A stretch of DNA of 64,000 nt from Kitasatospora phosalacinea (GTDB lineage Bacteria > Actinomycetota > Actinomycetes > Streptomycetales > Streptomycetaceae), in contig NZ_BSSA01000006.1 of the NCBI RefSeq assembly GCF_030268885.1, positions 1-64,000 of the forward strand, in the 5' to 3' direction. Positions 45,173 through 55,619 of the stretch are shown here, piece by piece. Both the position numbers and the translations under genes were made by a program. How positions within the stretch are numbered: the stretch's first letter is position 1; each line of letters opens with the position of its first letter. A model generated the notes under the pieces. That model searched no databases. It saw only the letters and a list, made by a program, of their open reading frames with translations, and was not told the origin of the DNA.

Positions 45173-46078
45173 GTGGCACCAGCTGACAGCACCAAGAGCA
45201 AGAAGACCGAGAAGCCCGCCAAGGGCGCCAAGACCTCCAAAGCCGCCAAGGGCGCCAAGGCCCCCGCGTCCAAGGGCCCCGCGTCCAAGGGCCCCGTCGT
45301 CGACCTGGCGATGCCCACCGTCCGCGAGGTCGCCCTCGACTTCCCGCGCGCCTGGGTCGAGTTCACCGACCCCGACGACGAGGACCAGGTGTTCCGCTGC
45401 GACCTCACCTGGCTCACCTCCCGCTGGGGCTGCATCTTCGGCAAGGGCTGCCACGGCATCCAGCCCGGCCGCGGCGCCTCCGACGGCTGCTGCACCCTCG
45501 GCGCCCACTACTCCGACGAGGAGGACGAGCAGCGCGTCGCCGGGCACGCCGCCCGGCTCACCCCCGACATCTGGGAGCACCACGCCGAGGGCACCGACGC
45601 CAAGGGCCGGATCCGCCGCGACGGCGGCATCACCATGTTCGACGAGGACGGCGACCGGCAGACCCGCCGCGTGAACGGCGCCTGCCTGTTCCTCAACAGC
45701 CCCGGCTTCCCCGGCGGCGCCGGCTGCGCCCTGCACGTGCTCGCCCTGCGCGAGGGCCTGGAACCGCTGGAGACCAAGCCGGACGTCTGCTGGCAGCTGC
45801 CGGTCCGCCGCACCTACGACTGGATCGACCGCCCCGACGACACCCGCTACCTGCAGGTCTCCATCGGCGAGTACGACCGCCGCGGCTGGGGCCCCGGCGG
45901 CCACGACCTGCACTGGTGGTGCACCGGCTCCCCCGAGGCGCACCGCGCCCCCGACCCGGTCTACGTCTCCTACCGCCCCGAGCTGACCGAGCTGATGGGC
46001 CCCGCCGCGTACGAGCAGCTGGTCGCCCTCTGCAAGGCCCACGACACCCGCCTGGCCCCGCACCCGGCGGACCAGTAG
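45173..46078 (+). CDS. Conserved cysteine-rich protein (DUF3109/cysteine-cluster type), unknown function
   Basis: 301 aa. A basic low-complexity start ([25 protein letters not shown]) precedes a conserved domain from about residue 50 with ten-odd cysteines: [44 protein letters not shown] and KPDVCWQLP. The spacing resembles DUF3109/YkgJ cysteine clusters that bind metal. Function unknown. GTG start with TACCCT a few bases upstream, so possibly leaderless. Convergent with nuoD. Confidence 0.75.
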   Translation: MAPADSTKSKKTEKPAKGAKTSKAAKGAKAPASKGPASKGPVVDLAMPTVREVALDFPRAWVEFTDPDDEDQVFRCDLTWLTSRWGCIFGKGCHGIQPGRGASDGCCTLGAHYSDEEDEQRVAGHAARLTPDIWEHHAEGTDAKGRIRRDGGITMFDEDGDRQTRRVNGACLFLNSPGFPGGAGCALHVLALREGLEPLETKPDVCWQLPVRRTYDWIDRPDDTRYLQVSIGEYDRRGWGPGGHDLHWWCTGSPEAHRAPDPVYVSYRPELTELMGPAAYEQLVALCKAHDTRLAPHPADQ

Positions 46079-46085
46079 CCCCGGC

Positions 46086-46110
46086 AGCGGGCCCCCGCCG
46101 GGGGCCCGCT
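46086..46110. terminator. Hairpin between the cysteine-rich gene and nuoD
   Basis: AGCGGGCCCCC (46086-46096) pairs exactly with 46100-46110 around a 3-nt loop between two convergent genes; its end overlaps the nuoD stop codon. Confidence 0.7.
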
Positions 46111-47272
46111 ACTTGTCGATGTCGCCGACCACGAAGAACATCGAGCCCAGGATCGCCACCATGTCGGCGACCAGCGTCCCCGGCAGCAGCTCGGTCAGCG
46201 CCTGGATGTTGTTGAAGGACGCCGAGCGCAGCTTGAGCCGCCACGGCGTCTTCTCGCCGCGCGAGACCAGGTAGTACCCGTTCAGGCCGAGCGGGTTCTC
46301 GGTCCAGGCGTACGTCTCGCCCTCAGGGGCCTTGAGCACCTTGGGCAGCCGCAGGTTGACCGGCCCGGCGGGCAGCTCGGCCAGCCGGTCCAGGCAGGCG
46401 TCGGCGAGGTCGAGCGCGTTGGCGGTCTGCTCCAGCAGGCACTCGAACCGGGCCAGGCAGTCGCCCTCCTCCCGGACGGCCACCTTCAGGACGTCCTGCA
46501 GCTGCCCGTACGCGAGGTACGGCTCGTCGCGCCGCAGGTCGAAGTCGACGCCGCTGGCCCGGGCGATCGGCCCGCTGACCCCGTACGCGTGGACGTGCTC
46601 GCGGGAGAGCACGCCGACGCCCGCGGTGCGGCCGCGGAAGATCTCGTTGCCGAGGACGAGGTCCTCGAAGACCGGCAGCTGCCCGCGCACCACGCCGACC
46701 GCGCGGCGGACCCTGCCGAGCCAGCCGGCCGGCAGGTCCTCTTTGAGGCCGCCGACCCGGTTGAACATGTAGTGCATGCGGCCGCCGGAGGCTTCCTCCA
46801 GCACGTGCTGGAGCTCCTCGCGGCCGTTGAAGGAGTGGAAGATCGGCGTGATGCCGCCCAGTTCCAGCGGGTAGGAGCCGAGGAACATCAGGTGGTTGAG
46901 GACCCGGTTCAGCTCGGCCAGCAGCGTGCGCAGCCACACCGCCCGCTCGGGCACCTCCATGCCGAGCATCCGCTCGACGGCCAGCACCACGCCCAGCTCG
47001 TTGGCGAACGCGGACAGCCAGTCGTGCCGGTTGGCCAGCATGATGATCTGCCGGTAGTCCCGGGCCTCGAACAGCTTCTCCGCGCCGCGGTGCATGTAGC
47101 CGATCACCGGCTCGGCGCTGGTGATCCGCTCGCCGTCGAGGACCAGCTTCAGGCGCAGCACGCCGTGCGTGGACGGGTGCTGGGGGCCGATGTTGAGCAC
47201 CATGTCGGTGCTGCCGCCGTCGCCGGGGAGCGTCTGCGCGCCCGGACCGATGCCGACCGTGGTCTCCGTCAT
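46109..47272 (-). CDS. nuoD: Stand-alone NADH-quinone oxidoreductase subunit D (second copy type)
   Basis: 387 aa. The 49-kDa complex I subunit fold is clear: [68 protein letters not shown], and the C-terminal [15 protein letters not shown]. It lines the quinone site in complex I. No other nuo gene is present nearby, so this is the separate copy known in streptomycetes rather than the one in the nuoA-N operon. It lies 15 bp after an NDUFAF7/MidA-like methyltransferase gene. Confidence 0.93.
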   Translation of the reverse strand: MTETTVGIGPGAQTLPGDGGSTDMVLNIGPQHPSTHGVLRLKLVLDGERITSAEPVIGYMHRGAEKLFEARDYRQIIMLANRHDWLSAFANELGVVLAVERMLGMEVPERAVWLRTLLAELNRVLNHLMFLGSYPLELGGITPIFHSFNGREELQHVLEEASGGRMHYMFNRVGGLKEDLPAGWLGRVRRAVGVVRGQLPVFEDLVLGNEIFRGRTAGVGVLSREHVHAYGVSGPIARASGVDFDLRRDEPYLAYGQLQDVLKVAVREEGDCLARFECLLEQTANALDLADACLDRLAELPAGPVNLRLPKVLKAPEGETYAWTENPLGLNGYYLVSRGEKTPWRLKLRSASFNNIQALTELLPGTLVADMVAILGSMFFVVGDIDK

Positions 47273-47287
47273 GGCCGTCGCCTCCTT

Positions 47288-48292
47288 CTACGAGGGGAGA
47301 GTCTGCCATCCCGGCAGGCCCGCGAGGTCCTCCGGTACCGGCATGCGGACGGCCTGGACCAGCCAGTGGAACGCGCCCAGCCCGGCCGGGTCGGTCAGCT
47401 CGGCCGCCTCCCCCGCCCCGGCCAGCGCCCGCAGGTAGGCCGCCGGGTCGCTGCTCGCCAGCGCGAGCGGCGGCCGGGCCCCGCTGACGCCGAGCGCCCG
47501 CAGCGCCTCGCGCTGGGTGGCCAGCAGCGCCGGGTGCCCGGCCACGGCCGCCGCGTCGAGCGCGACGTGCGCGGTCAGGTCGCAGGAGCCGTCCGGGACG
47601 GGGGCGCACTCGCGGCCCTCCCGGAACCCGGTCAGGGTGCCGAACGGCGGCCGGGCGGCGCGCAGGTGCGCGTAGTCGACGGCCACCGCCAGGCCGCGGT
47701 CCAGGGCGCCGACCGCGGCGGCCCAGGCGGCGTCCCGCGGCCCGCCGAGCTCGACCCGCTCCCCGTCCGGCCACCAGCGCCCGGCCCAGGCCGCGTCCGC
47801 GTCCGCCACCGGTCCGCCGAGCCGCTCCGCCCCGTCCGGCGCGACCTCGACGTACCGCAGCCGCCCCTGCCCGTCGGGCTCGGCGAGGTCCAGCGGGACG
47901 TTGTCCAGCCACTCGTTGGCGAACAGCAGGCCCGCGGCGCCCGACGGCAGCTCCGCCGACCAGTGCACCTCCACGGGCAGGCCGGCCGGGCGGTCGGCCA
48001 GTTCCACCGCCCGCAGCCGCACCCGCCCGCGCAGGCCGTCCGGCAGCAGGGCCCGCACCGCGAGGACGAGTTCGCCCCGCCCGGCGCCGACGTCGACGAA
48101 GTCCAGCCGCTCCGGCCGCCCGAGCGCCGCGTCGACCCCCGCCAGCAGCCGGACGACCGCGGCGGCGAACCGCGCGGAGGCGTGCACGGAGGTGCGGAAG
48201 TGCCCGGCGGGGCCCTCTGACCTGCGGTAGAAGCCGCCGTCGGGCCGGTACAGGGCGTGTTCGATCGCGGGCCGCCACCGCATCCAGGTCAT
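47288..48292 (-). CDS. MidA/NDUFAF7-like SAM-dependent methyltransferase
   Basis: 334 aa. N-terminal [22 protein letters not shown] matches the GGFY...GDF.TS pattern of the family, then [21 protein letters not shown] (SAM motif I), [12 protein letters not shown], and a C-terminal substrate part ending [12 protein letters not shown]. Human NDUFAF7 dimethylates an arginine of NDUFS2, the NuoD homologue, for complex I assembly. Adjacent nuoD (15-bp gap, same strand) makes that role plausible here. The N-terminal signature is weaker than in mitochondrial proteins, so the assignment is to the superfamily with moderate certainty. Confidence 0.78.
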   Translation of the reverse strand: MTWMRWRPAIEHALYRPDGGFYRRSEGPAGHFRTSVHASARFAAAVVRLLAGVDAALGRPERLDFVDVGAGRGELVLAVRALLPDGLRGRVRLRAVELADRPAGLPVEVHWSAELPSGAAGLLFANEWLDNVPLDLAEPDGQGRLRYVEVAPDGAERLGGPVADADAAWAGRWWPDGERVELGGPRDAAWAAAVGALDRGLAVAVDYAHLRAARPPFGTLTGFREGRECAPVPDGSCDLTAHVALDAAAVAGHPALLATQREALRALGVSGARPPLALASSDPAAYLRALAGAGEAAELTDPAGLGAFHWLVQAVRMPVPEDLAGLPGWQTLPS

Positions 48293-48396
48293 GGCCCACG
48301 ACGTTACCGGGCGCCCGCGCCTCCACCCTGGGGAGTAGCCGCGGATCGCCCTCGCGGCGGAGCAGAACCCGCTCCCGGACTCCCTAGGCTGGAAGC

Positions 48397-49608
48397 GTGC
48401 ACCGACTCAACGCCTGGTTCCGCCGACACCCCGTGGTCGTCGACTCCGGCTGGGCGCTGCTGGTCCTGATGCTGGGCGTGCTCGCCGCCGTCGAGTCCAC
48501 CGGCGTGCCGGGCTCCCCGCTGCCGTCCTGGAAGCACTACGCCGGCGTCGCGGTGGCCTTCCTGCTGCCCGCCCTGATGGTGGTGCGCCGCCGCTGGCCG
48601 GACGCCACCACCGCGGCGGCCGTCGTGCTCGGGCTCGGCCAGGTCGCGTTCGGCGTCGACCCCAACGCCTCCAGCATCGCCTACCTGGTGTTCGCCTACA
48701 CCGGAGCCGCCTTCGGCCACGCCTGGACGTCCCGGCTGGCGCTGGCCGCGAGCCTGGCGGCCGGACCGCTGACGCTGTGGCGGCTGACGCCCCCCGACCA
48801 GCGCGGGGACGGCTACAAGGCGGTGTTCCTGGCCGCCCTGATGACCACCCCGTTCGTGCTGTGCTGGGCCTGGGGCCGGCTCACCCGGGTCCGCCGCGCC
48901 TACCTGGTCGAACTGGAGGACCGGGCCGCCCGGCTGGAGCGCGAGCGCGACGCCCAGGCCCAGGTCGCGGTCGCCGCCGAACGGGCCCGGATCGCCCGCG
49001 AGCTGCACGACGTGGTCGCGCACAACGTCTCGGTGATGATCGTCCAGGCCGACGGCGCCGCCTACGTGCTGGACTCCTCCCCGCAGCAGGCCAAGGAGGC
49101 GCTCGGCACCATCGCCTCCACCGGCCGCCAGGCCCTCGCCGAGATGCGCCGCCTGCTCGGCGTGCTGCGCACCGCCGACACCACGGGCGAGTACGTGCCG
49201 CAGCCCGGCGTCGAGGAGCTCCCCGAGCTGCTGGAGCAGGTCCGCACGGCCGGCCTGCCGGTCGACTTCACCGCCACCGGCGAGGTCCGCGAACTGCCCC
49301 GCGGCCTGGAACTGACCGTCTACCGGATCGTCCAGGAAGCCCTCACCAACGTCCGCAAGCACGGCGGCCCGAACGCCCGCGCCAAGGTCGCCGTCGACTT
49401 CCGCCCCGCCGACCTGGAGGTCCTGGTCGAGGACGACGGCCGCGGCTCCACCCGCGAACAGCTCGTCGGCGGTGCCGACGGGCTCGGCCACGGCCTGATC
49501 GGCATGCGCGAACGCGTCGGCATGGTCAGCGGCAGCCTGGACGTCGGCCCCCGGCCCGGCGGCGGCTTCCGGATCCGGGCCGTGCTCCCCCTCAGAACGC
49601 CCAAGTGA
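48397..49608 (+). CDS. Two-component sensor histidine kinase (NarL/HisKA_3 type)
   Basis: 403 aa. Five or so N-terminal hydrophobic segments (residues 15-170, [16 protein letters not shown] onward), a short coiled coil [21 protein letters not shown], the phospho-acceptor box [22 protein letters not shown] and a HATPase domain ending [21 protein letters not shown]. The response regulator follows 23 bp later. The signal is unknown. GTG start; divergent from the methyltransferase gene. Confidence 0.93.
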   Translation: MHRLNAWFRRHPVVVDSGWALLVLMLGVLAAVESTGVPGSPLPSWKHYAGVAVAFLLPALMVVRRRWPDATTAAAVVLGLGQVAFGVDPNASSIAYLVFAYTGAAFGHAWTSRLALAASLAAGPLTLWRLTPPDQRGDGYKAVFLAALMTTPFVLCWAWGRLTRVRRAYLVELEDRAARLERERDAQAQVAVAAERARIARELHDVVAHNVSVMIVQADGAAYVLDSSPQQAKEALGTIASTGRQALAEMRRLLGVLRTADTTGEYVPQPGVEELPELLEQVRTAGLPVDFTATGEVRELPRGLELTVYRIVQEALTNVRKHGGPNARAKVAVDFRPADLEVLVEDDGRGSTREQLVGGADGLGHGLIGMRERVGMVSGSLDVGPRPGGGFRIRAVLPLRTPK

Positions 49609-49631
49609 ACGTAGAAGGAGACCCGACCCGC

Positions 49632-50321
49632 ATGCCGATCCGCGTGATGCTCGTCGACGACCAGGAACTGCTCCGCACCGGGTTCCGGATGGTCCTGCAG
49701 TCGCAGGGCGACATCGAGATCGCCGCCGAGGCGGGCGACGGCCAGCAGGCCGTCGACGTGCTGCGCACCGCCGAGGTCGACGTGATCCTGATGGACGTCC
49801 GGATGCCCCGGCTCGACGGCGTCCAGGCCACCCGCCGGATCTGCCTCGACGACCACGGCCACCCGGTCGAGGGCGCCCCCCGGGTCCTCATCCTCACCAC
49901 CTTCGACCTGGACGAGTACGCCTTCGCCGCGCTCAAGGCCGGCGCGTCCGGCTTCCTGCTCAAGGACGTCCCGCCCACCGAGCTGGTCGCCGCGATCCGC
50001 TCCGTCCACGGCGGCGACGCGGTGGTCGCCCCGACCACCACCCGCCGCATGATCGACCGCTTCGCCGAGGTCCTCCCCACCCCCGCGAGCACCCCCGGCT
50101 CCCCCGTCCTCGCCCCCCTCACCGACCGCGAGCGCGAGGTCTTCCTGCTCGTCGCCCAGGGCCTCTCCAACGGCGAGATCGCCGCCCGCCTGGTCCTCTC
50201 CGAAGCCACCGTCAAGACCCACGTCGGCCGCATCCTCGCCAAGCTCTCCCTCCGCGACCGCGTCCAGGCCGTCGTCCTCGCCTACGAGAACGGCCTCGTC
50301 CGCGCCGGCGAAACCCCCTGA
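49632..50321 (+). CDS. NarL/LuxR-family response regulator
   Basis: 229 aa. Receiver domain with VMLVDDQELLRTGF, phosphorylated Asp in EVDVILMDVRMPRLDG and KAGASGFLLKD, joined by a proline-rich linker to a LuxR DNA-binding domain (LTDREREVFLLVAQGLSNGEIAARL, SEATVKTHVGRIL). Target genes unknown. AGAAGGAG lies 11 nt before ATG. Forms a pair with the preceding kinase. Confidence 0.94.
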   Translation: MPIRVMLVDDQELLRTGFRMVLQSQGDIEIAAEAGDGQQAVDVLRTAEVDVILMDVRMPRLDGVQATRRICLDDHGHPVEGAPRVLILTTFDLDEYAFAALKAGASGFLLKDVPPTELVAAIRSVHGGDAVVAPTTTRRMIDRFAEVLPTPASTPGSPVLAPLTDREREVFLLVAQGLSNGEIAARLVLSEATVKTHVGRILAKLSLRDRVQAVVLAYENGLVRAGETP

Positions 50322-50415
50322 GCCCGCTGCCCCGCGCACGGGTGGGTGGGCGGGCGGCAAACCCCCGTACCATTGACCGGTACGTCTGGTACCCCTAGAG
50401 GACTGGAACGGAAGA

Positions 50416-51330
50416 GTGCTGCCCGACTTCGGAGACCCCTCCGACCCCGGTAACCGCCCCGCCCGGCTCGCCGTCGGCGTCGTCGGTGCGGGCCGCGTCG
50501 GCCCCGCCCTGGGCGCCGCCCTGCAGCTCGCGGGCCACCGCGTGGTCGCCGCGTCCGGCGTCTCCGCCGCGTCCCGCCGCCGCGCCGAGGCCCTGCTGCC
50601 CGGCGTCCGGCTGGTGACGCCCCCGCAGGTGATGGCGGCCGCGGACCTGGTGCTGCTGACCGTCCCGGACGACGCGCTGCCCGACCTGGTGCAGGGCCTG
50701 GCGACGACCGGCGCCGTCCGCCCCGGCCAGCTGCTCGTCCACACCTCCGGCGCGCACGGCGTGGCCGTCCTGGAGCCCGCCACCCGCGCGGGCGCGCTGC
50801 CGCTGGCGCTGCACCCGGCGATGACCTTCACCGGCACCTCGGTCGACGTGGCCCGGCTGGCCGGCTGCCCGTTCGGGGTGACCGCCCCGGAGGAGCTGCG
50901 CCCGGTCGCCGAGGCCCTGGTCGTGGAGATGGGCGGCGAGCCGTCCTGGATCCCGGAGGAGGTCCGCCCGCTCTACCACACGGCCCTCGCGCACGGCGCG
51001 AACCACCTGGTCACGCTGGTCGCGCAGGCGATGGAGCTGCTGCGCACCGCGGGCGTCCAGGAGCCGGGCCAGATGCTCGGCCCGCTGCTGGGCGCGGCCC
51101 TGGACAACGCCCTGCGCTCGGGCGACCTGGCGCTGACCGGCCCGGTGGCCCGCGGCGACGTCGGGACGGTGCGCACGCACCTGGGCCGACTCGCTACGGT
51201 GACCCCGGACATCGGCCAGGCGTACCGGGCGATGGCGAGGGCGACCGCGCAGCGCGCGGTGGCCAACGGCACGTTGAAGCCGGAGCCGGCGGCGGCGCTG
51301 CTGGACGTACTGAACGAGGAGAAGCACTGA
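50416..51330 (+). CDS. DUF2520/Rossmann-like reductase upstream of panC
   Basis: 304 aa. N-terminal Rossmann fold [19 protein letters not shown] (NADP-binding) and a helical C-terminal DUF2520 domain ([35 protein letters not shown]), the layout of ketopantoate reductase-like proteins. Its stop overlaps the panC start (TGATG), so it is translationally coupled to panC. A ketopantoate reductase role is plausible but unproven. GTG start. Confidence 0.85.
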   Translation: MLPDFGDPSDPGNRPARLAVGVVGAGRVGPALGAALQLAGHRVVAASGVSAASRRRAEALLPGVRLVTPPQVMAAADLVLLTVPDDALPDLVQGLATTGAVRPGQLLVHTSGAHGVAVLEPATRAGALPLALHPAMTFTGTSVDVARLAGCPFGVTAPEELRPVAEALVVEMGGEPSWIPEEVRPLYHTALAHGANHLVTLVAQAMELLRTAGVQEPGQMLGPLLGAALDNALRSGDLALTGPVARGDVGTVRTHLGRLATVTPDIGQAYRAMARATAQRAVANGTLKPEPAAALLDVLNEEKH

Positions 51331-52235
51331 TGGCACGCGACAGGCGCCCGGCGAAGGCCCCGAAGCCGGCGAAGGTCCGCAAGGCGGTGCTGACCCGCAC
51401 CGTGGAGGAGTTCGAGGCCGCGTTCTGGCCGGACGAGCAGCCGGTGGACAACGCCGTGGTGATGACCATGGGCGCGCTGCACGAGGGCCACGCCGCGCTG
51501 GTGCGCGAGGCCCGCCGCCGGGTCGGCAAGGACGGCCGGGTGGCCGTGACGGTGTTCGTGAACCCGCTGCAGTTCGGCGCGGGCGAGGACCTGGACCGCT
51601 ACCCGCGCACCCTGGACGCGGACGTCGCGCTGGCCGAGGAGACGGGCGCGGACGTGGTGTTCGCCCCGTCCGTGGACGAGGTGTACCCGAACGGCGAGCC
51701 GCTGGTGCGGCTCTCCGCGGGTCCGATGGGCGAGGGCTTCGAGGGCGCGTCCCGCCCGGGCCACTTCGACGGGGTGCTGACCGTCGTCGCCAAGCTGCTG
51801 CACATCACCGACCCTGACTTCGCGGTGTTCGGCGAGAAGGACGCCCAGCAGCTGGCGATCGTCCGCCGGATGGTCGCCGACCTGGACTTCGACGTCGAGG
51901 TGGTCGGCGTCCCGACCGTCCGCGAGCAGGACGGCCTGGCGCTGTCCTCCCGCAACCGCTTCCTCTCCGAGGCCGAGCGCACCCGGGCGCTCGCCCTCTC
52001 CCGCGCCCTGTTCGCCGGCCGGGACGCCGGCGCGCAGGGCCCGAAGGCCGTCCGCGAGGCGGCCGCCGCCGTGCTGGAGGGCGCGGACGGCATCTCCCTC
52101 GACTACCTCGCCCTGATCGATCCGCTGTCCTTCACCGAGGCGCCGGACGACTTCCAGGGCGAGGCGGTGCTCGCCGTCGCGGCCAAGGTCGGCTCGACCC
52201 GGCTGATCGACAACGTGAGCGTCATCGTCCGCTAG
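51330..52235 (+). CDS. panC: Pantoate--beta-alanine ligase
   Basis: 301 aa. ATP-dependent joining of pantoate and beta-alanine to pantothenate. [20 protein letters not shown] is the nucleotide-binding HxGH region, and [39 protein letters not shown] and [10 protein letters not shown] are further signatures. An ~30-residue basic N-terminus ([15 protein letters not shown]) precedes the usual start of homology. Coupled to the upstream gene by a 1-bp overlap. Confidence 0.95.
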   Translation: MARDRRPAKAPKPAKVRKAVLTRTVEEFEAAFWPDEQPVDNAVVMTMGALHEGHAALVREARRRVGKDGRVAVTVFVNPLQFGAGEDLDRYPRTLDADVALAEETGADVVFAPSVDEVYPNGEPLVRLSAGPMGEGFEGASRPGHFDGVLTVVAKLLHITDPDFAVFGEKDAQQLAIVRRMVADLDFDVEVVGVPTVREQDGLALSSRNRFLSEAERTRALALSRALFAGRDAGAQGPKAVREAAAAVLEGADGISLDYLALIDPLSFTEAPDDFQGEAVLAVAAKVGSTRLIDNVSVIVR

Positions 52236-52331
52236 CCCGGACGCCCCGGGGCGGTCGGCCTCCCGAGTCCCGCCCGCCCCGTCCACCACCGGTACGCACC
52301 ACCAGGCATGCACTCACAGGAGGCGTGACCC

Positions 52332-52781
52332 ATGTTCCGCACCATGCTCAAGTCCAAGATCCACCGCGCCACCGTCACCCAGGCCGACCTGCACTACGTG
52401 GGCTCGGTGACGGTCGACGAGGACCTGCTCGACGCCGCGGACCTGCTCCCCGGCGAGCTGGTCCACATCGTCGACATCAACAACGGCGCCCGGCTGGAGA
52501 CCTACACCATCGCCGGGCCGCGCGGCTCGGGCGTCATAGGCATCAACGGGGCCGCCGCCCGCCTGGTCCACCCCGGTGACCTGGTGATCCTGATCGCCTA
52601 CGGGCAGATGGACACCGCCGAGGCCAAGGCGTACCTGCCGAAGGTGGTCTTCGTCGACGAGCACAACCGGATCACCGGCCTCGGCGGCGACCCCGCGGAC
52701 GCCCCCGAGGGCAGCGGACTGCTGCGCGGCGACGCCGCGTACGGTGGTGCGAACGGCGCGGCCGACGCCGCCGCGCGCTGA
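52332..52781 (+). CDS. panD: Aspartate 1-decarboxylase proenzyme
   Basis: 149 aa. Makes beta-alanine for pantothenate. The self-cleavage site is Gly24-Ser25 in [11 protein letters not shown], which generates the pyruvoyl group on Ser25. [16 protein letters not shown] precedes it and [27 protein letters not shown] follows. The Ala/Gly-rich tail after residue 120 is an extension. Lies 96 bp after panC; ACAGGAGG upstream. Confidence 0.95.
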   Translation: MFRTMLKSKIHRATVTQADLHYVGSVTVDEDLLDAADLLPGELVHIVDINNGARLETYTIAGPRGSGVIGINGAAARLVHPGDLVILIAYGQMDTAEAKAYLPKVVFVDEHNRITGLGGDPADAPEGSGLLRGDAAYGGANGAADAAAR

Positions 52782-52797
52782 AGGAGTAGCTGAACCC

Positions 52798-54411
52798 ATG
52801 TCGCACCGCCTGACCGCCCCCGCCCCCGGCTGGACCACGAGCACCGACGTGGTCGTGGTCGGCTCCGGCGTGGCCGGGCTCACCGTCGCGCTCAACGCCC
52901 GCAAGGCCGGCCTGCGGGCCATGGTGGTCACCAAGGCGGTGCTGGACGAGGGCTCCACCCGCTGGGCCCAGGGCGGCATCGCCGCCGCCCTGGGCGAGGG
53001 GGACACCCCCGAGCAGCACCTGCAGGACACCCTGGTCGCGGGCGCCGGCCTGTGCGACGAGGAGGCGGTGCGCGCCCTGGTCACCGAGGGCCCGGACGCG
53101 GTGCGCCGGCTCATCGAGGTCGGCGCCGAGTTCGACCTCGACGAGGACGGCGAGATCGTGCTGACCCGCGAGGGCGGCCACCACCGCCGCCGGATCGCGC
53201 ACGCGGGCGGCGACGCCACCGGCGCCGAGATCGAGCGCGCCCTGGTCGCCGCGATCGAGGCCGACCCGGGCCTGGAGCTGATCGAGCACGCCCTCGTCCT
53301 GGACCTGCTCACCGACGCCGGCGGCCACGCCTCCGGCGTCACCCTGCACGTGATGGGCGAGGGCCAGCGGGACGGCGTCGGCGCGATCCTGGCCCGGGCC
53401 GTGGTGCTGGCCACCGGCGGCATGGGCCAGGTCTTCGAGGCCACCAGCAACCCGGCGGTCTCCACCGGCGACGGCGTCGCGCTCGCCCTGCGGGCCGGGG
53501 CCGAGGTCACCGACCTGGAGTTCGTCCAGTTCCACCCGACCGTGCTCTGGCTCGGCCCGGACGCCAAGGGCCAGCAGCCGCTGGTCTCCGAGGCGGTCCG
53601 CGGCGAGGGCGCGCACCTGGTCGACGCGGACGGGGTGCGCTTCATGGTCGGCCAGCACGAACTGGCCGAGCTCGCCCCGCGCGACATCGTCGCCAAGGGG
53701 ATCATCCGCCGGATGCACGCCAAGGGCACCCGGCACATGTACCTGGACGGGCGGCACTTCGGCGCCGAGATGTGGGAGCACCGCTTCCCCACCATCCTGG
53801 CCGCCTGCCGGGCCAACGGCATCGACCCGGTCACCGAGCCGATCCCGGTCGCCCCGGCCGCCCACCACGCCTCCGGCGGCGTGCGCACCGACCTGCACGG
53901 CCGCACCACCGTCCCCGGCCTGTACGCCTGCGGCGAGGTCGCCTGCACCGGCGTGCACGGCGCCAACCGGCTGGCCTCCAACTCCCTGCTGGAGGGCCTG
54001 GTCTTCGCCGAGCGGATCGCCGCCGACCTGGCCGCGCTGAACGCCGCGGGCCGGCTCCCGGCCCGGACGGTCAACATCGGTGCCGCGCAGGCCGCGACGC
54101 CCGTCCCGCTGCTGCCCGCCGAGGCCCGCGGCGAGCTCCAGCACCTGATGTCCGCCGGCGCGGGCGTGCTCCGCTCCGCGGAGTCGCTGGCCGCCACCGC
54201 CAAGGGCCTGGCCGCGCTGGCCGACCCGGCCCGCGGCGCCGACCCGTCGGTGGAGACCTGGGAGGCCACCAACCTGCACCAGGTCGCCACCGCCCTCACC
54301 GCCTCCGCCGCCCTCCGCGAGGAGACCCGCGGCTGCCACTGGCGCGAGGACTTCCCCGACCGCGACGACGCCCACTGGCAGCGCCACGTCGTCCACCCGC
54401 TCGCCGACTGA
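52798..54411 (+). CDS. nadB: L-aspartate oxidase
   Basis: 537 aa. FAD enzyme that oxidises aspartate to iminoaspartate for quinolinate synthesis. FAD-binding VVVVGSGVAGLTVALNA, the STRWAQGGIAAAL loop, HHRRRIAHAGGDATG, EFVQFHPTVLWL and the C-terminal ANRLASNSLLEGLVFAERI are signatures. No nadA gene is in the window. It begins 17 bp after panD, so it is in the same operon; GAAGGAG upstream. Confidence 0.95.
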   Translation: MSHRLTAPAPGWTTSTDVVVVGSGVAGLTVALNARKAGLRAMVVTKAVLDEGSTRWAQGGIAAALGEGDTPEQHLQDTLVAGAGLCDEEAVRALVTEGPDAVRRLIEVGAEFDLDEDGEIVLTREGGHHRRRIAHAGGDATGAEIERALVAAIEADPGLELIEHALVLDLLTDAGGHASGVTLHVMGEGQRDGVGAILARAVVLATGGMGQVFEATSNPAVSTGDGVALALRAGAEVTDLEFVQFHPTVLWLGPDAKGQQPLVSEAVRGEGAHLVDADGVRFMVGQHELAELAPRDIVAKGIIRRMHAKGTRHMYLDGRHFGAEMWEHRFPTILAACRANGIDPVTEPIPVAPAAHHASGGVRTDLHGRTTVPGLYACGEVACTGVHGANRLASNSLLEGLVFAERIAADLAALNAAGRLPARTVNIGAAQAATPVPLLPAEARGELQHLMSAGAGVLRSAESLAATAKGLAALADPARGADPSVETWEATNLHQVATALTASAALREETRGCHWREDFPDRDDAHWQRHVVHPLAD

Positions 54412-54565
54412 CGCCCCGCGCCGGTCCCCCGCGCCCCACCGGGGCGCCGGGAACCGCTCGGGGCGGAGGCCGACGACCGTCTACCGTTGACCCGACCGCC
54501 CTTCGCACCGCCCGAGGAGCCGAGCCACCGCCGACACCGGACCCGACCAGCCGTCGCTTCCGACC

Positions 54566-54586
54566 TCGCGCAGTTCCTCGCGCCCC
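54566..54586. repeat. Single arm of the GCGCAGTTCCCCGCGCCCC element in the nadB-nadC gap
   Basis: TCGCGCAGTTCCTCGCGCCCC occurs within the 213-bp gap between nadB and nadC. It differs at one base from the right arm at 38970-38990. The gap also has a CGCCCCACCGGGGCGC palindrome just after nadB (around 54423-54440) that could weaken transcription of nadC. Confidence 0.55.
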
Positions 54587-54624
54587 ACGGTTCCGCCTCC
54601 CGCCGCCCTTTGGAGCTCCTCACC

Positions 54625-55596
54625 ATGTCCCACTCCGAACTGCCCCTCCTGTCCACCGAGTCCGGCGGCTGCGGCGACGGCTGCGCGTGCGGCGAGGGCG
54701 AGGAGTACGAGACCGGGCTCGACCCGGCGCTGGCCGCGCTGCTGGAGGAGGCCGGGCTGGACCCGGTCGAGGTCGAGGACGTGGCGATGATGGCCCTGTC
54801 CGAGGACCTGGCGGGCGGCGAGGACGTCACCTCGGTGGCGACCGTCCCGGCCGAGGCCGTCGCGACCGCCGACTTCACCGCCCGCCAGGCGGGCGTGGTG
54901 GCCGGTCTGCGGGTGGCGGAGGCCGTGGTCTCGCTGGTGTGCGAGGAGGAGTTCGAGGTCGAGCGGCACGTCGAGGACGGCGAGCTCGTCGCCCCCGGCC
55001 AGGTGCTGCTGTCGGTGCGCAGCCGCACCCGCGACCTGCTGACCGCCGAGCGCTCGGCGCTGAACCTGCTCTGCCACCTGTCCGGCATCGCGACCGCGAC
55101 CCGCGCCTGGGCGGACGCCCTGGAGGGCACCGGCGCGGTGGTCCGCGACACCCGCAAGACCACCCCGGGCCTGCGGGCGCTGGAGAAGTTCGCGGTGCGG
55201 GCGGGCGGCGGCGCCAACCACCGGATGGCGCTCTCCGACGCGGCGCTGGTGAAGGACAACCACGTGGTCGCGGCGGGCGGCGTCGCCGAGGCGTTCACCG
55301 CCGTCCGGGAGGCGTTCCCGGAGCTGCCGATCGAGGTCGAGGTGGACACGGTCGAGCAGATCGCCCCCGTCCTGGAGGCGGGCGCGGACCTGATCCTGCT
55401 GGACAACTTCTCCACCGAGCAGCTGCGCGAGGCGGTCGCCCTGGTCGCGGGCCGGGCGAAGCTGGAGGCTTCCGGCGGCCTGACCCTGGCCACCGCGCGC
55501 GAGGTCGCGGAGACTGGTGTCGACTACCTGGCCGTCGGGGCCCTGACGCACTCCGCGCCGATCCTGGACATCGGCCTGGACCTCCGCAGCTCCTGA
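54625..55596 (+). CDS. nadC: Nicotinate-nucleotide pyrophosphorylase (quinolinate phosphoribosyltransferase)
   Basis: 323 aa. Forms nicotinate mononucleotide from quinolinate and PRPP. VEDVAMMALSEDLAGGEDVTS starts the conserved domain, followed by RTRDLLTAERSALNLLCHLSGIAT, DTRKTTPGLRALEKFAVRAGGG and EASGGLTLATAREVAETGVDYLAVG. The start carries a Gly/Cys-rich stretch (SGGCGDGCACGEGEE) ahead of the domain, with three cysteines in seven residues, which is not part of the enzyme fold. ATG chosen with GGAG upstream. Confidence 0.94.
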   Translation: MSHSELPLLSTESGGCGDGCACGEGEEYETGLDPALAALLEEAGLDPVEVEDVAMMALSEDLAGGEDVTSVATVPAEAVATADFTARQAGVVAGLRVAEAVVSLVCEEEFEVERHVEDGELVAPGQVLLSVRSRTRDLLTAERSALNLLCHLSGIATATRAWADALEGTGAVVRDTRKTTPGLRALEKFAVRAGGGANHRMALSDAALVKDNHVVAAGGVAEAFTAVREAFPELPIEVEVDTVEQIAPVLEAGADLILLDNFSTEQLREAVALVAGRAKLEASGGLTLATAREVAETGVDYLAVGALTHSAPILDIGLDLRSS

Positions 55597-55619
55597 CCCT
55601 TCGAAGCAGAAAGCGCCCC

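Noticed and set aside
46109..47272. nuoD as a pseudogene relic of a lost operon
   Set aside because: The frame is intact, full length, and all family motifs are present.
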